Shown here: one piece after another, positions 23,901-43,016 of the stretch
Numbering within the stretch: the stretch's first letter is position 1
Layout of the letters: every line of letters begins with the position of its first letter
The notes under the pieces: generated by a model
Databases searched by the model: none
The model's input: the letters and a program-made list of their open reading frames with translations, nothing else
What the model was told of the DNA's origin: nothing
From: Zygnema cylindricum
Taxonomy: Eukaryota; Streptophyta; Zygnematophyceae; Zygnematales; Zygnemataceae
Assembly: GCA_037447655.1 (NCBI GenBank)
Contig: JBBHKE010001073.1
Span: 1-64,000 of the forward strand
Direction: 5' to 3'
DNA length: 64,000 nt
Translations under genes and position numbers: made by a program

Positions 23901-26089
23901 CTTTACTACAATAACTCAAATATGAAATTTTGGCTAAGAATTTCTTTCAATAAATTAATAAATTAAATTGGCTAATAGATTAGAATTGCGTTTTTCACTC
24001 TTTTAAATTAAAGATGTAAACATATTTACCTTGTGAGGAGGCATTTTAACCCTTTCTAGGGGCAGATTACCCTACATATCATAGTCTAATATTCCATTTT
24101 TTTTTATAAATCCGGATATATCTATGTTCGATTTTATCAAATATAGTTTGTGGCCAAAATTAAGTTCAGAAAAATATTCTGACAACACTTTTTTAGAATT
24201 TGAATTCTAAAATAGGTAAAAGTTGACAGTTCAGCTGATGAGGATTTGGAAACTGGATTTTTTCTGCTGATTCCTTATTTACAAAGAAACCAAAAAAAAA
24301 CAATGACCTTTGACTTTCGAATTTACCCCTTTAGAATGGGGATTTGACTTCCAAAAGGATGAATTGGCCAAAATTATTCTCCTAAAACAAGTTAAGAAAC
24401 GGCCAAACCATGGTTTTTTGTCAACATTTGGTTATATTTGTTCCATTTTTATCTGATTTGAGGAGTTCATTTCATTTTTAAATTATGAAATTATAATATT
24501 ATTTTTGAACCCTTTAATTATCATGGGAAATAGACTACACCCAAAGGACGGTAAAAAGTCAAACGATGTTTTTCGAGGAATGAAAGTATCCATAATTTTT
24601 TTACTTTTTCATTTTGTACATTATTTGACTCCCCAAACATCCCAATACAGAGATAAGTCCATCGCCTAACTCTAGAAAACCCTAAAAAAATTGGGTATTT
24701 TTGGGTGTAAACATAGATTACTTTGGACAGCAAACTGACTTTCCTGGGGTCTCAGGTTCTAAAAGACTACAGTAACTTCGATAATTGTGGAGCACACAAG
24801 TACAGAAAAAAAATATGTACCTCCGGTTATTATTAAAGGAATAGTCAAAGCATATGTCATTTTGATCAGAATCTTTTAGAGAAATTAGCCGAGATAAGAG
24901 TGAATCCTACATACTGTATGAGAATTCTAACCTACATCTGTGTGACATAGTGCCTCTACAATAGCGGCCTAGTAGTCACAATTAATAGATGGATAAGTTC
25001 TTAAATTACTACCATTATCATCATGGCCACATGTGAAAACTTAAAATACTGCAATCTTTTGATTTTCTCAGAAAGCATTTTTTTTTCTTTAAAGGGAAAT
25101 GTTTAGTTCTTGAGCGGGATATTTATCCAACATCTAAAAGGCAGCCCCCAGATTTGAACTGGGACAAAGAAAATTTTCCTCACATCCAATGACCGCATTG
25201 CAATATTTTCAGGCACTCAATATCCCCCGAAAAAATCACCAAGATTTTTAGTTTTTAAGGTCCCATTGCCACATGAGTCGCTTTTAGCATTAGTAACATT
25301 CATTCAGTGCCAATGTATTTTTGTCTTCTACTCAAAAATAGAATTCATAGTGATTGTTGTATCTTGTTACTAACAGTTCAAAAACGGCATTCAAATTGTA
25401 GAATTAACGCACTACCATACCTTATAATACTAAATGATACTACTTACTTCACTAAGTTCAGTACTTCGAGGTGTGTACCTTCCCAAAGGAAGTTGACTGC
25501 AACTGCAAAGACTCTCTGCCAATCATATACGTCCATATTTCTCTCATGATATTTAACAATATCTTGTCTTCAAAATTATTTCGCTATGAGAGTACTTGAA
25601 ATAGGCGATTGATTAACAATATATTAAGATTATGTGAATGCGGACAACGCCTATGATAAATCAGTAGATTTCAAGTACAGATAGATATTCACCTAACCCA
25701 CAATTCGGATCCAAGAGATAACTAGAACCAGTATTTATGCTTTAGAGTTATCAATTGGTTGTGACGATCCTAATATATACCTAATCATTAGGGTATAAAG
25801 GAAAATCAAGGAAATATTAAACTAGTTTAAACTAACCTCTTGTGTTCCAACTTGCAGTCTGACCATACCTCTTCACTCCAATAAACTATTTCGCCATATG
25901 TCCGAAGTGTTACTTTGTTCAGAGTGTCAATTCACCGTGTGTAACAGCCTGTTTTCTATGTTTCCCTCTGCAAAGCTAATATTTAACGATAAATTTCCAT
26001 AAATCACTCGTTTTGAAAATTAGGCAGTAGAACCCTCACGTCAGGATAATATGCAGTAGAAGATTCTTCACTAAGATGATGATGACAGA
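20935..26089. other. Gene-free flank, part of duplication unit 2
   Basis: Duplicate of 11752-17645. It contains shortened CT/GA tracts (21205-21615 and 22418-22868), the 64-bp duplication at 22013 and the tRNA-like fragment near 25140. About 150 bp at 21270-21420 (from TCAAATGGCAGCATCC) has no counterpart in unit 1. No gene is recognised. Confidence 0.6.
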
Positions 26090-27095
26090 GTCAGGAGATG
26101 ACTAGTTTGACATCGAAAAAATATTGTCAAATTTCCTGCACGTGTTATTTCTGTATGAAGAATCATTACAGAATGATCCTATTCGCGACAAGAATTCAAT
26201 GATGCTATCATTTCTAAACAAACGACAACTTTGGTATATATAGTAGGGTCAGTCACTGTAATATTGTTCTTCACGTACAACCAGAACCAGTTCATCACAT
26301 GATGAACAGATCTGTAGATAATCATGCAGTATTGCAACGGAGGAGAACCTCGAGAAATCTCTCTATATTCAGATCCACGCGGGCAGATATATACAAGCAG
26401 GAAATTTAGGTTTCTCTAGAGTACATTAGGGTTAACCCTAAAATCTCATCACTTCAGTAGAAAACCAGTTGTAGTTCTAAGTTTATAAATCTCGACAATG
26501 GTTCCCCTATCGATATTTAGGCTGTTGTACAAATAAATTCAAGTCATCTGTCATAACTTCATTGAGACAAAGTTCCGGTGATTAAGTTATTTGGAAATAA
26601 TGATATCCAAACGAAATTCCCTACTGAAATAAGGTAGGTTTCTGGAATTTACCACAACACAATTGGAGAGGACAAAGAGCGAGATTTTTCAGATTTTTTT
26701 TAAGGGAAAATTTTCACAAATACGATTATTCTATTTTTATTAACGTAAGGAATCAATCTCTAAAAAAGTTCAACATTCATGGGTCACTTATCACAGATAG
26801 TTTTCTCATCAGCAGTGAAAAATAACACAATAAAAATATCTTGTTCGGTCGATTGTAGTCTCATCCATGTACAGCACCAATCAATTATAACGCGGCTATA
26901 AAATATCCCATCACATCAACAACTTTCATTCATAATAAAAGTGGAAATAGATCCAAGAAGTTCTCCATTTATCTTAAATGTAATGCACATGGGAATATCT
27001 GTCTAAAAATACCCACACTAATGAAATACTTTCACTTACTGAAAAAGGACGATAAACAGAGTCAAAAAATCTAGTCGAACCTGTACACTTTTGCA
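26090..27095. other. No gene recognised; 3' side of THI4
   Basis: AT-rich DNA between the end of the segmental duplication and the outermost TPP aptamer. The distal 3' UTR and poly(A) sites of THI4 may reach into it, but I cannot place them. Confidence 0.5.
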
Positions 27096-27096
27096 C

Positions 27097-27205
27097 TGAC
27101 AACTTCCCTACGCAGGTATTATCCTGGTCAGGTAATGAGGGTATTGTCTCAGCTTTTCCTGATAAAGCAAATAAGCTATACCAGGAAAGGCACCCCTAGT
27201 GTCAA
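27097..27205 (-). promoter_or_regulatory. TPP riboswitch aptamer 3 downstream of THI4
   Basis: Read on the minus strand, the conserved TPP aptamer blocks occur in order: CTAGGGGTGCC, CTGAGA (pyrimidine-binding loop), TACCCTCATTACCTGA, GGATAATACC and GCGTAGGGAA. Flanking TTGAC and GTTGTCA give a P1 stem. The variable P3 arm is CTTTCCTGGTATAGC... folded on AGGAAAAG. It is the outermost of three and lies only about 37 nt from aptamer 2, with which it shares the CCCTCATTACCTGACCAGGATAAT block, so the two look like a recent tandem duplication. Confidence 0.93.
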
Positions 27206-27242
27206 CGCTAATCCGCTTTCCCCATCCCGGTTAGAATCTCTC

Positions 27243-27356
27243 ATAACACTTCCCTTCGCAGGCATTATCCTGGTCAGGTAATGAGGGTATTATCTCAGCC
27301 TATCCTGACAGTAGTGGCATTTACCACTAAGCCAGAACAAGCACCCCTAGTGCTAT
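27243..27356 (-). promoter_or_regulatory. TPP riboswitch aptamer 2 downstream of THI4
   Basis: Minus-strand blocks: ATAGCACTAGGGGTGC, GGCTGAGA, TACCCTCATTACCTGA, GGATAATGCC, GCGAAGGGAAGTGTTAT. P1 forms between ATAGCAC and GTGTTAT (one G-U). All residues known to contact TPP in this class (CUGAGA; ACCUGA..GGAUAAU; GCG.AGGGA) are present. It lies about 285 nt beyond aptamer 1 and just before aptamer 3. Confidence 0.93.
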
Positions 27357-27611
27357 AAGGACAACATATCTACAGCCTACTCTGAATCCATTTGAAAGCA
27401 AGGGTTCATATTGCACAAAGCAGAAGACCATCGAGAATTGAACAAATAAATAGGCCGGAAAACTAGTATCAAAACAAATAAAACATATTAATACCAGATA
27501 AAAATTAAATGTCAAAAACCAAGGCAAAAACTACACATTTCAGCAAGCAAAGGTAAGCATCAAATACCACCTTAACAGGCTGATACCAGAAACGAACCGC
27601 GTCCATCCAAC

Positions 27612-27831
27612 CTGGAGACAAAGCAACATAGCACAAAACTAGGCACACTCCCTACGCAGGAATTATCCTGATCAGGTTACAGGGTATAATCTCAGCCTGG
27701 CATACGCACAGCTCACAAAGAGCTGTGCTTGTGTAAACCAGGCACCCCTGGTGCCATAGGGTCAGAACAAATATCAAAAATCAGACATATTATTTCAAAT
27801 ACAAAATTGCCAAATCTGGGCACCCTTTTAC
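27612..27831 (-). promoter_or_regulatory. Candidate TPP-controlled 3'-UTR intron of THI4
   Basis: Donor CTCAG|GTAAAA (intron starts at 27831) and acceptor TTTGTCTCCAG| (intron ends at 27612) enclose aptamer 1, which ends 30 nt before the acceptor. The donor hexamer TCAGGT (27835-27830) is complementary to the conserved ACCTGA of the aptamer (27677-27672), so the free aptamer could mask the donor and TPP binding could release it. The splice sites are read by eye; no transcript was seen. Confidence 0.5.
27642..27755 (-). promoter_or_regulatory. TPP riboswitch aptamer 1 downstream of THI4
   Basis: Minus-strand blocks: GGCACCAGGGGTGCC, GGCTGAGA, TACCCTGTAACCTGATCAGG, ATAATTCC, GCGTAGGGAG, closing GTGCC. 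P1 is GGCAC/GTGCC, the same as in the THIC aptamer. P3 carries an extra perfect hairpin (GCACAGCTC/GAGCTGTGC). It starts about 200 nt after the THI4 stop codon and sits near the 3' end of a candidate 3'-UTR intron (27831-27612), the same layout as in THIC. Confidence 0.95.
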
Positions 27832-27953
27832 CTGAGATGTCTATCGTCTTTAATTGCTGGACCCTAATGAAACACCCAGCAAGGTAAGACTACCAGACAT
27901 TCAAGCAACAAAGCTATTCTAACTAACTTTTATCTACACTGATATCAGCATTT

Positions 27954-30394
<2,441 letters not shown>

Positions 30395-30889
30395 GTAAGC
30401 CTTTCTCACACTCATAATGAAGGTTTTTAATAGAGAATTGCTGTTACGTTTCTCACACCCATAATGAATGTTTTTAATAGAGAGTTGTTGTTACGGAAGC
30501 CATTAGGACTTGTTTGAATAAGAGCTGAAGGGTTGTTTCCTATCGTTGAATCAAACATACCATTGGTTTGTTGGATTTTCATCACTCTGGAAAGTTTTTT
30601 TTCTTTACATATTTCTATTTGGTAGTCTTGGATTCATAATGTATTGCAAGGTTGCTCCGAGTAATTAGGTGATGAGTACATAGAGTATGATTGTTGTGAA
30701 CTAGCTTTAAAAGCTTCTATAAACTCTACATTCTTGAACTGTCTAGTTTGACAATCCTGTTGATGTCTGTGGAGCTTTCTCACTTTCTTTAAACTGCTAG
30801 CCGCTGGATATCTACTGACTGATTACCTATAGCTCTTGTGACTTGATTTCTCACTGATTTCTCATATTATTCTTTATTGTGCTACGCAG
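30395..30889 (+). other. Putative 5'-UTR intron of THIC with 48-bp duplication
   Basis: Donor TCAT|GTAAGC at 30395 and acceptor GCTACGCAG at 30889 define a likely leader intron; the start codon is 39 nt past the acceptor. Inside, TTTCTCACACTCATAATGAA... is repeated in tandem (30402-30449 and 30450-30497). Confidence 0.55.
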
Positions 30890-30927
30890 ATTCATTGTAT
30901 CCATTGTGTTCTCGCTTGCCATCCAAT

Positions 30928-35830
<4,903 letters not shown>

Positions 35831-35852
35831 GTTAGAAATCAGAAATCATACG

Positions 35853-36158
35853 GTAAGAATTTCTCTCGTTCTTCTTCATTTTTGGTTTCTGTTGGTAATA
35901 AACCAAGGTGCTAGGGTAAAAATCGAGTGAACGTGGACATCACGTCAAGAAACAATACACTTGGTTATGAAAGAAAAAAAATTCTTTTAGTATTTTTGTG
36001 TCAGAGGCTAAATTAGATAAGTTTGTGTTTCTATGTTCATTTTTTTGTGCTTGTTTTTCTGGTTATAGATTTATGCTGTTATGTTTATTCCTGCTTCATT
36101 TTGTGGAGTCGTTTGTTTAATTGTGAAATTCTTACCTCCATTTTTGTTGCCATTGCAG
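35853..36158 (+). other. First 3'-UTR intron of THIC
   Basis: Donor ACG|GTAAGA lies 22 nt after the stop codon, and acceptor TTTTTGTTGCCATTGCAG ends at 36158. Plant THIC genes generally have such a constitutive intron just after the stop, before the riboswitch-controlled one. Confidence 0.7.
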
Positions 36159-36349
36159 ACACTATTGCGGCTCCTCAATATCCAATGGACATAAAAACAA
36201 CAGTTTCTTCTCTACAAGAACCATGGCCATTCTTCGGCCGTTTCATAGTTCTTAACCTTTGTAGACTGTAGCTACTTGTGAACTTCTGTAGTTCCCATCT
36301 CTTGTACTGATCTTTTTCGGTAATAATGGGTCAACTGTAGTCTAAATTG

Positions 36350-36693
36350 GTATTCTGGTCTTCGAAGTTATGTGCACTAAACCAGCTTGATACAAACACG
36401 ACGATACAAATGCGGATTTCTAGAGTCCTATTCAGGCTGTCGTGGTCTCTCTCTTGTCTTCTTCTACTTTCTTTTACTTTTTCCTCCTTTCTCTATCTCC
36501 TTTCTCCACCTTTCTCTTTTCTTGGTATTGTACTGACAAAGGTCGGCACCAGGGGTGCTTGTTGCATATCGGCGCTTAGCGTTGCATATGTGGCAGGCTG
36601 AGAGAGTCCCTTAGAACCTGACCAGGTTAATACCTGCGGAGGGAGAGTGCCACGTTTTGTACTTTTTTGGTGTCTGTGGTGTTTTGTTTGCAG
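36350..36693 (+). promoter_or_regulatory. Riboswitch-controlled 3'-UTR intron of THIC
   Basis: Donor TTG|GTATTC at 36350 and acceptor TTTTGTTTGCAG ending at 36693 enclose the TPP aptamer, which ends 42 nt before the acceptor. GGTATTCTGGTC at the donor (36349-36360) can pair with GACCAG and AATACC of the aptamer (36620-36634) over 12 bp with a 3-nt bulge. This is the arrangement known from plant THIC: without TPP the aptamer strand hides the donor; with TPP the donor is freed, the intron is spliced, the poly(A) site is lost and expression falls. GTAATA at 36320 is a weaker alternative donor. Confidence 0.75.
36545..36651 (+). promoter_or_regulatory. TPP riboswitch aptamer in THIC 3' UTR
   Basis: Blocks in order: GGCACCAGGGGTGC, GGCTGAGA, GTCCCTTAGAACCTGA, GGTTAATACC, GCGGAGGGAGA, with P1 formed by GGCAC (36545-36549) and GTGCC (36647-36651). 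P3 is extended by a TTGCATATCGGCGC/GCGTTGCATATG-type arm. All conserved TPP contacts are present. This is the standard position for land-plant THIC. Confidence 0.97.
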
Positions 36694-39494
36694 TACAGAA
36701 CCAATCGCCTGTCTCGGGGAAAAGAAACAGAATCTGACGGTTTCAGTTTCAGTTTGAGTTTCTCACAAGGGAAGGATTCCGGTTACGAAGTAGTCCTTAA
36801 CAAGATTGACAAGATCTGGATGACTGGAAGAATTCTGTACTATATGCCTATTTCTTTTCCTTCTCCCCCACACTAGGTTTTTTTGTTTAGGTTTTTTTGT
36901 TTCAAACACTCAAATCTAATAATGTAAGGGAATTAAAATTTGAATTTCTGGAAAGCAGTGAATTGGTTTGTGCTTGTTTGCCAATTGAGTTTTTTTTATT
37001 ATGTTCTGGTTAGTTTTTTTGTATACAGATTACGTGAATATGTGAGATGTATGTAAAGATGTGTATTTAGGCGAATAGTATTTTTTTATTTGACGCGGGA
37101 TGTGTTATTATAGGTGGATTGATGACATCGGGTTTTTTGATTTGGGAGTTCGTGCTTCAAGTTATTTTCTCTATTTGGTTGACAATATTGAATTTCTTGA
37201 TTTAGTTTTTAAGGTTTCAAGTTTGTTTTCCTGTTTGATTGACAATATTGGGTTTCGTGCTTACGACTTAGTTTGTTTATCTATTTTGTTGATTGCACTG
37301 TGAAATATTGTTAGCATAATTTTGCGGTTTAAAATAGTGTAATTAACTCTAATACAGCTCCAAATGGTGTGGATGTTTTTACATATGGTCCTATTTCGGA
37401 ATATGGGAAAAATTAGCGTCGACTTTGCCGAATATTGGCCATAGCTAAATATTCTTCTAATGAATACACTGACTGTGGTTTGAACATTAATGTTGTAGGG
37501 ATTTTAATGAATTCGTTAAAATCTTCAGAATTTTTTAGGATTTTCAGGGTTTGAACAGAAACAAGGCAAAAGAATACTTCTACCACTAAAGAAAAGGCAA
37601 TCACTTAGATGAATCATGTTTAAAATTATAATAACAAGTAGCTTAAAGACAAGATAGAGAATGAAATGCGTATTATTTCTCTTATAGTAGAACTACTAAT
37701 GTGGAACATTAACTTGATATCGAAAATTAACTCGAAAATGTAGGAAACAATTTCCTAGACTCTGAAAAATATTGAAAGTTCTATATAACCCTCTATTGCA
37801 GAATTTGTAATGCTGATAATTGCATATAGGTTCGGAAAATTATAAAGCATTTCATCATCACTTCCAACAATATTGAGTAATAAAATTTTCCTCATGTGTA
37901 GAAAATTGAAAGAAGCGGAAGGAAAGGAAGAAGAAGAAGCAGTTAAAATTTAAAACCCAGGATAAATTTAAAAGCACGATGGTAAACCATCTGAGTCCGG
38001 GGGTACAAAAGTGGTGGAATTAAGGTTAGTGATTTATAAGAATTGAAGTAATATTGATATATCCACTCTTTTTACTACTTTTTTCACTTTTGAATATATT
38101 ATAATATATATTATCAAAAATTCCATCAGAATTAAAATACATCAAAAGAGCAATATTTATTTTCAGCAAACATATAATATTATTTTTTCCCATTTTACAA
38201 TAGATATTTTTAACTGTAAAAAAAAAACTAAAAGAAACTAAATAGAGATATTGAATGTACGAAATCGTACGTAATCTACAAAAGAAGATAATACAGAACA
38301 CTTTACATCTAAAAAACTAGAAAAAGAAAAAAGAAAGGGAAAAAAAAAAAACTACTAAAGCAAATAAATTATGAAATCTGAAAAGTTTTCAGTTACAAAC
38401 TCATAGACAATTCTGAGATGTTCAAACAATAAAGACTAGAAAAAGAAAAAAGACGAAAAAATAAATAAATAGAGTAGAAGAAATATAATTTATGATACAA
38501 TCAGAAGTTGAAGTTGATATCTACTTCATTCTGCGATAATAACCTGCAAAAATAACATCAATATCAAATCTTCATAACAGTAGGTACAGAATTTTCAGCT
38601 ATTAATTCTAACAAGTAAAACTCTTAAAAATTGATCAGGAATATAAAGTTTTGGAGACGGAGACAAATAAATTTCCCTCTCCCTCTTCCTCTCCCTCTGT
38701 TCCAAATCATCTCAAAATTCATTAAATTTCGAATGAGTTTAAATTGCCTCCTCCGATACCATTTGCCATCCATATGAGGAAAGTTCTTTTCACCTGTTTG
38801 TAAAATTTTGAAAAAATTTTACTTGAAAATTTTGAAAATATTTTACTGTAAAATTTTGAAAAAATTTTACTCTAATTTTTTTTTACTCTTTCCAATCACA
38901 TACTCCTATTCCTGAGAAAATTATAACAATCGAAAGTTTTCACACATTTATATTTATAATTAATTCACAGTTATATTGTCTTCTTAATGTGATTTCTTCT
39001 TTCACAAAAGTAAATTCTCAACACCATCTTTAATATTATATACAAATGCATATTCTTGCGATTAGCGTTTTTTTATCTTATAAAAAGAAAATGGACATAT
39101 ATCATGTAAAGAAACACAAATTTTGAAGTTTATGACTTGTTTAATTCCTTAAAGAATATTATTTTCTAAAGAAAGAATGCTAGTTTATATTAGTTTTTTG
39201 TTTAAAAAAGGATGCTGAAATTTTCACTTGGTTTTTGTTTAAAAAAAGATATTAATATTTGCTTTTTTTTATTTTCTGTTTTAAAAAAGGATTATAAAAT
39301 TTGCTTTTATTTGATTCTTGTTGAAATAAAGATGTTAAAATTTATTTACATTTCTTTTTTAGCTCGAAATTCTCGAATGTCTTCGTCCACATTTGCTTTA
39401 ACTCGATTTCGAAATCCAGAATATGGCTCGAAACCAAAAACAATTTCCAAAACCTGCGGAAAACGACAAAAAAAAAAAAAAAAAAAAGAACAGA

Positions 39495-39525
<31 letters not shown>

Positions 39526-41807
39526 AAAGAAAACAAAAAAATACAATAAATAAATAAATAAAATTTAAAAATAAATAAATAAACAAAAAACAGATACCAT
39601 TTCAACAACTACAATTACTACCATTATTACTCCAATCATAGTCATTATTCCCATTCTTTCTATTATCACTACATCAAATATTATAAAATATTATTATTAT
39701 TTAAGAAAATGTTATTATTTAAGAAATATTATATAATATACATATAATATAATATTAAATGTTATTTTTAAGAAATATTATTTCTTTCCTATCTATTATT
39801 AAGGTACTCGATAGTAGACTTTTCTAGTTCCAATAGGGATAAATAAAGAATAACCTCAAACAAGACAAAAAAGGGATGAATATAACAAGTAGGACAAAAA
39901 GGGATAACATAATATAATCACTTCAAATAAGAAAAAAAAAACAAAAAGAGGGTACAATGGGAAATTACATCAAGTAAGACAAAAAAGGGTGCCATGAAAA
40001 GCTCCGGAAGAAGGTCATTTGATAATTCCGGAACCCGTTTCTGCATTTAAATAAAAGTTCATAAAAAAACATAGTGTTTAAAAACGAAAAGAAAGAGTGT
40101 TTACCAAAAGAAATAAGAAGAAAGAGCGAAAATAATCGGTTACGCTTTTAAATACAATAAGACAAAAGAAAAGTTCACATTCTTCTACCAACATTAAAAG
40201 TATGATTCATACAAATACCATATAAATAAACTAATACATAATAATAAGAAAGTAATATAATTTACACAAATTTAAACAATAGAGATTGAAAAAAATGAAA
40301 ACTTTTCGAGGTAAAGAAATTGTGTAAAGAATTTAAAAAATCGACATCAATAAATTTAAAAGGAAAAAACAAAATATCAAGAAAATATGCTTCAAAAAGA
40401 CAAAAAAATAACAAAAACTTTACCAAAAAAATACCAAAACTTTAACAAAATTGTGACAAAATGTCACCCTATAATCAATTCGAAATATAAAAAATAAACA
40501 CAAAATGCAAGAAAAGGTGAAATTAAGTCCATAAAAAAAAAATAACAAGAATAAAGTTCAAAATATTTCAAAGTTTAAGAAATTACTTACCTCAAAAATG
40601 ACATGACCGATAAGTTGTGAGAATCGTGAAATTAATTGAATTGCAACTCCAACCTTTAAAAAAAAAAAAAGGGGAGGGGAGAGAGGGAGTGGCAGGTACA
40701 AAGGGGGGAGGGGAGAGAGATAGGGGAAGGGGCAATAAAGTCAATTCAATTACAAAAACAATTGTGAATCAATTCGAAAAAAAAAAGTTACGTTCATCTT
40801 AAAACAGTATGACAGTCGATACTTTTCCTCAACTCTCAAATTTTAACCACAATTGTTAAAAATCTGAAAAAAGAGAAAAAGAGAAATAGGAAAAAAGAGA
40901 GAGAAGAGAAAAAAGTGAAAAGAGAGAAGACAAACAAGAGAGAAGAGGAAAAAGTGAGAAATGAGAAAAGAGAGAAAAGAGAAAAGAGAAAAAAGAGAGC
41001 AAAAAGTTTAATGGCAATAAAATTTCCTAAATTGACATAAGGAAATACACATTTATACATTTGTACAAAAAACCAAAATAAACAAACAATAACAAAAACA
41101 ATAACTTACATTAAATAAAATAAACAATCAAACACACAAAAACAAACAAAAAAAAAAGAGACCACCTTTCCTTGCCTGTCACGTCACGCACCAGCGTTAG
41201 AAACATCATTAAAATATATAATAGTAATATAAAAAAAAATATATAAAAGACAACAAAAAAAAACTATCTTACCAGCCATACCCAGTTACCCCCCAACGTT
41301 TGAAAAAGGGCTTCCGCGGAAATAAGACAAATATAAATGAAACACGTGGCAAGTACTCCTACTTTAAAATCCACTAAAATGTAAAATATGGCGTGAAAAA
41401 GAGCGACAAAAAAAGATACATTTATGAAAATATATTGCCGCCCGGGAAAATCCAAAGAAGAAAATGGAGTGGGAAAAAAAGGAGGAAAATAATCCAAAAG
41501 TAAGAGAGTTGAGAAAAAAAGAGGCCAAACAAAAAGAAAGTGAACTATTTTGTTTCGAATATCATTGTGACAGGAACCATAAAAACAATAATGCTTTTCA
41601 AGGTCAAAAAAAGCCATGGGTAGTTTTTCCTCCTCCTTTATATAAATTTTTTTTTTCTAAGATTCCGTTTTCTTTCTTCTTTTCTCTTTTCTTCCTCCTC
41701 TTTGTAACTCTTTTGTTTTTTTTTGTCTCTTGATTTTGTGAATATAGAGAGGAAAGAGAGGGAGGGAGAGAGAGGGCAAGAGAAAGGAGAGGCAGAGAGA
41801 AAGAGAG

Positions 41808-41897
<90 letters not shown>

Positions 41898-43014
41898 TTC
41901 TGGAGTAAGAAGCAAGAACTTAGTTCAAAACAGAAAAAGTTCGTATGGAGACTAGAAACTCAAGACCAAATGTGAAAAAAAAAGTGATTTAAAGTGAGAC
42001 AATGCGAGAGCAAATGACTTAAAATACGAAAAAAAAAACCTTTTCAAAGTTTTAACAGTCTCCTGTATTGGAATTCCTTCCCATTTCTACCTATTGAAGC
42101 CTATTTCTACATTGGCGTTTCTTGTGTTTTTTGTTTCTTGTTTCTTATTTCTTATTTCTTGTTGTTATTTATTGTTTATTAGTCATATTAAATTAAATCC
42201 TAAGTCTACATTGCGTCCAATTTCCTCACTCAAATATCTGTCCGTCAATGCGTTTCTTTTCTTTTCTTTTCCCTTCTCTTCTTTTAATTTCTTTAAATTT
42301 CTTTTCTTTTCTTTTCTACATACACCTTTTGTAGTGTAGAAAGATTCCCCTCAAGAATTTATACAATCTTTCCTTTTACGTAAGTTAGTCATACCTACAT
42401 TTGTCGACAATGTAAAGATTAATCTTCTAATGTAAGACAAAAGACCTTACGACATAACTATCTTTTGTCCTTTGTTTGTTTCTTCCCCTTGTCTATCATT
42501 TCCTTTTTGGTTCTTTCCTTAGGTTTCTTGTTTTTTGTCCGTTTTTGCCTCTTATGACCTTAACTGCTTTTAGGGTTTTGGCTCACAGCTTCGCCTTGCA
42601 TCAAAATAAGTTCCTATGGTCGAAGGAAAAAAAAAATATTAAAAACTGTTAAGTTTCAGGTTCAACATCGTCTACCTACGTTCGAAAACCTACGGGTCTA
42701 CGACTCTATATGAATAGTGACGTCACTAGTCTTGTTTTACTTGTCTCTGATGACGGCAATTGTGACACCACGAAAGGTGCAATGTAAGTATGTAACCCTC
42801 CTCGCGTGACAAGACAAGGATTGGAACGGCCGTTCGCGTCTCATGATTTCATTGGACGGCGCAGATTCGAATCTAGTTTGGAGCCGCGAACCTGTAATGA
42901 AGCGTGGCTGTTTTTAGGTCACGCGTAAGAAAATGACACCTGGCGACGGTGTCGATTGGCCCGCCTTACGCAGGCAGTTCATTTGAATTCACAACGACAA
43001 AACAGACAGTATGC
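36694..43014. other. Long AT-rich gene-free stretch
   Basis: This begins with the distal THIC 3' UTR and then becomes AT-rich DNA with homopolymer runs, such as an A-rich block at 39466-39540. Open frames are short and low-complexity. I found no domain, tRNA or LTR. ACTAATAA-type ends of the first MITE start at 43015. Confidence 0.6.
41740..41893. repeat. GA microsatellite
   Basis: A G/A-rich lead runs into about 80 bp of pure (GA)n ending at 41893. A second, imperfect G/A tract is at 40666-40735. Confidence 0.95.
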
Positions 43015-43016
43015 TA

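Larger units (their letters stand above)
17648..26089. repeat. Tandem segmental duplication, unit 2
   Basis: It starts abruptly inside copia integrase and ends at the same GATGATGATGACAGA sequence that ends unit 1. It is 8.4 kb long, collinear with unit 1, and lacks the 4323-7725 and 8556-9834 insertions. Confidence 0.9.
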
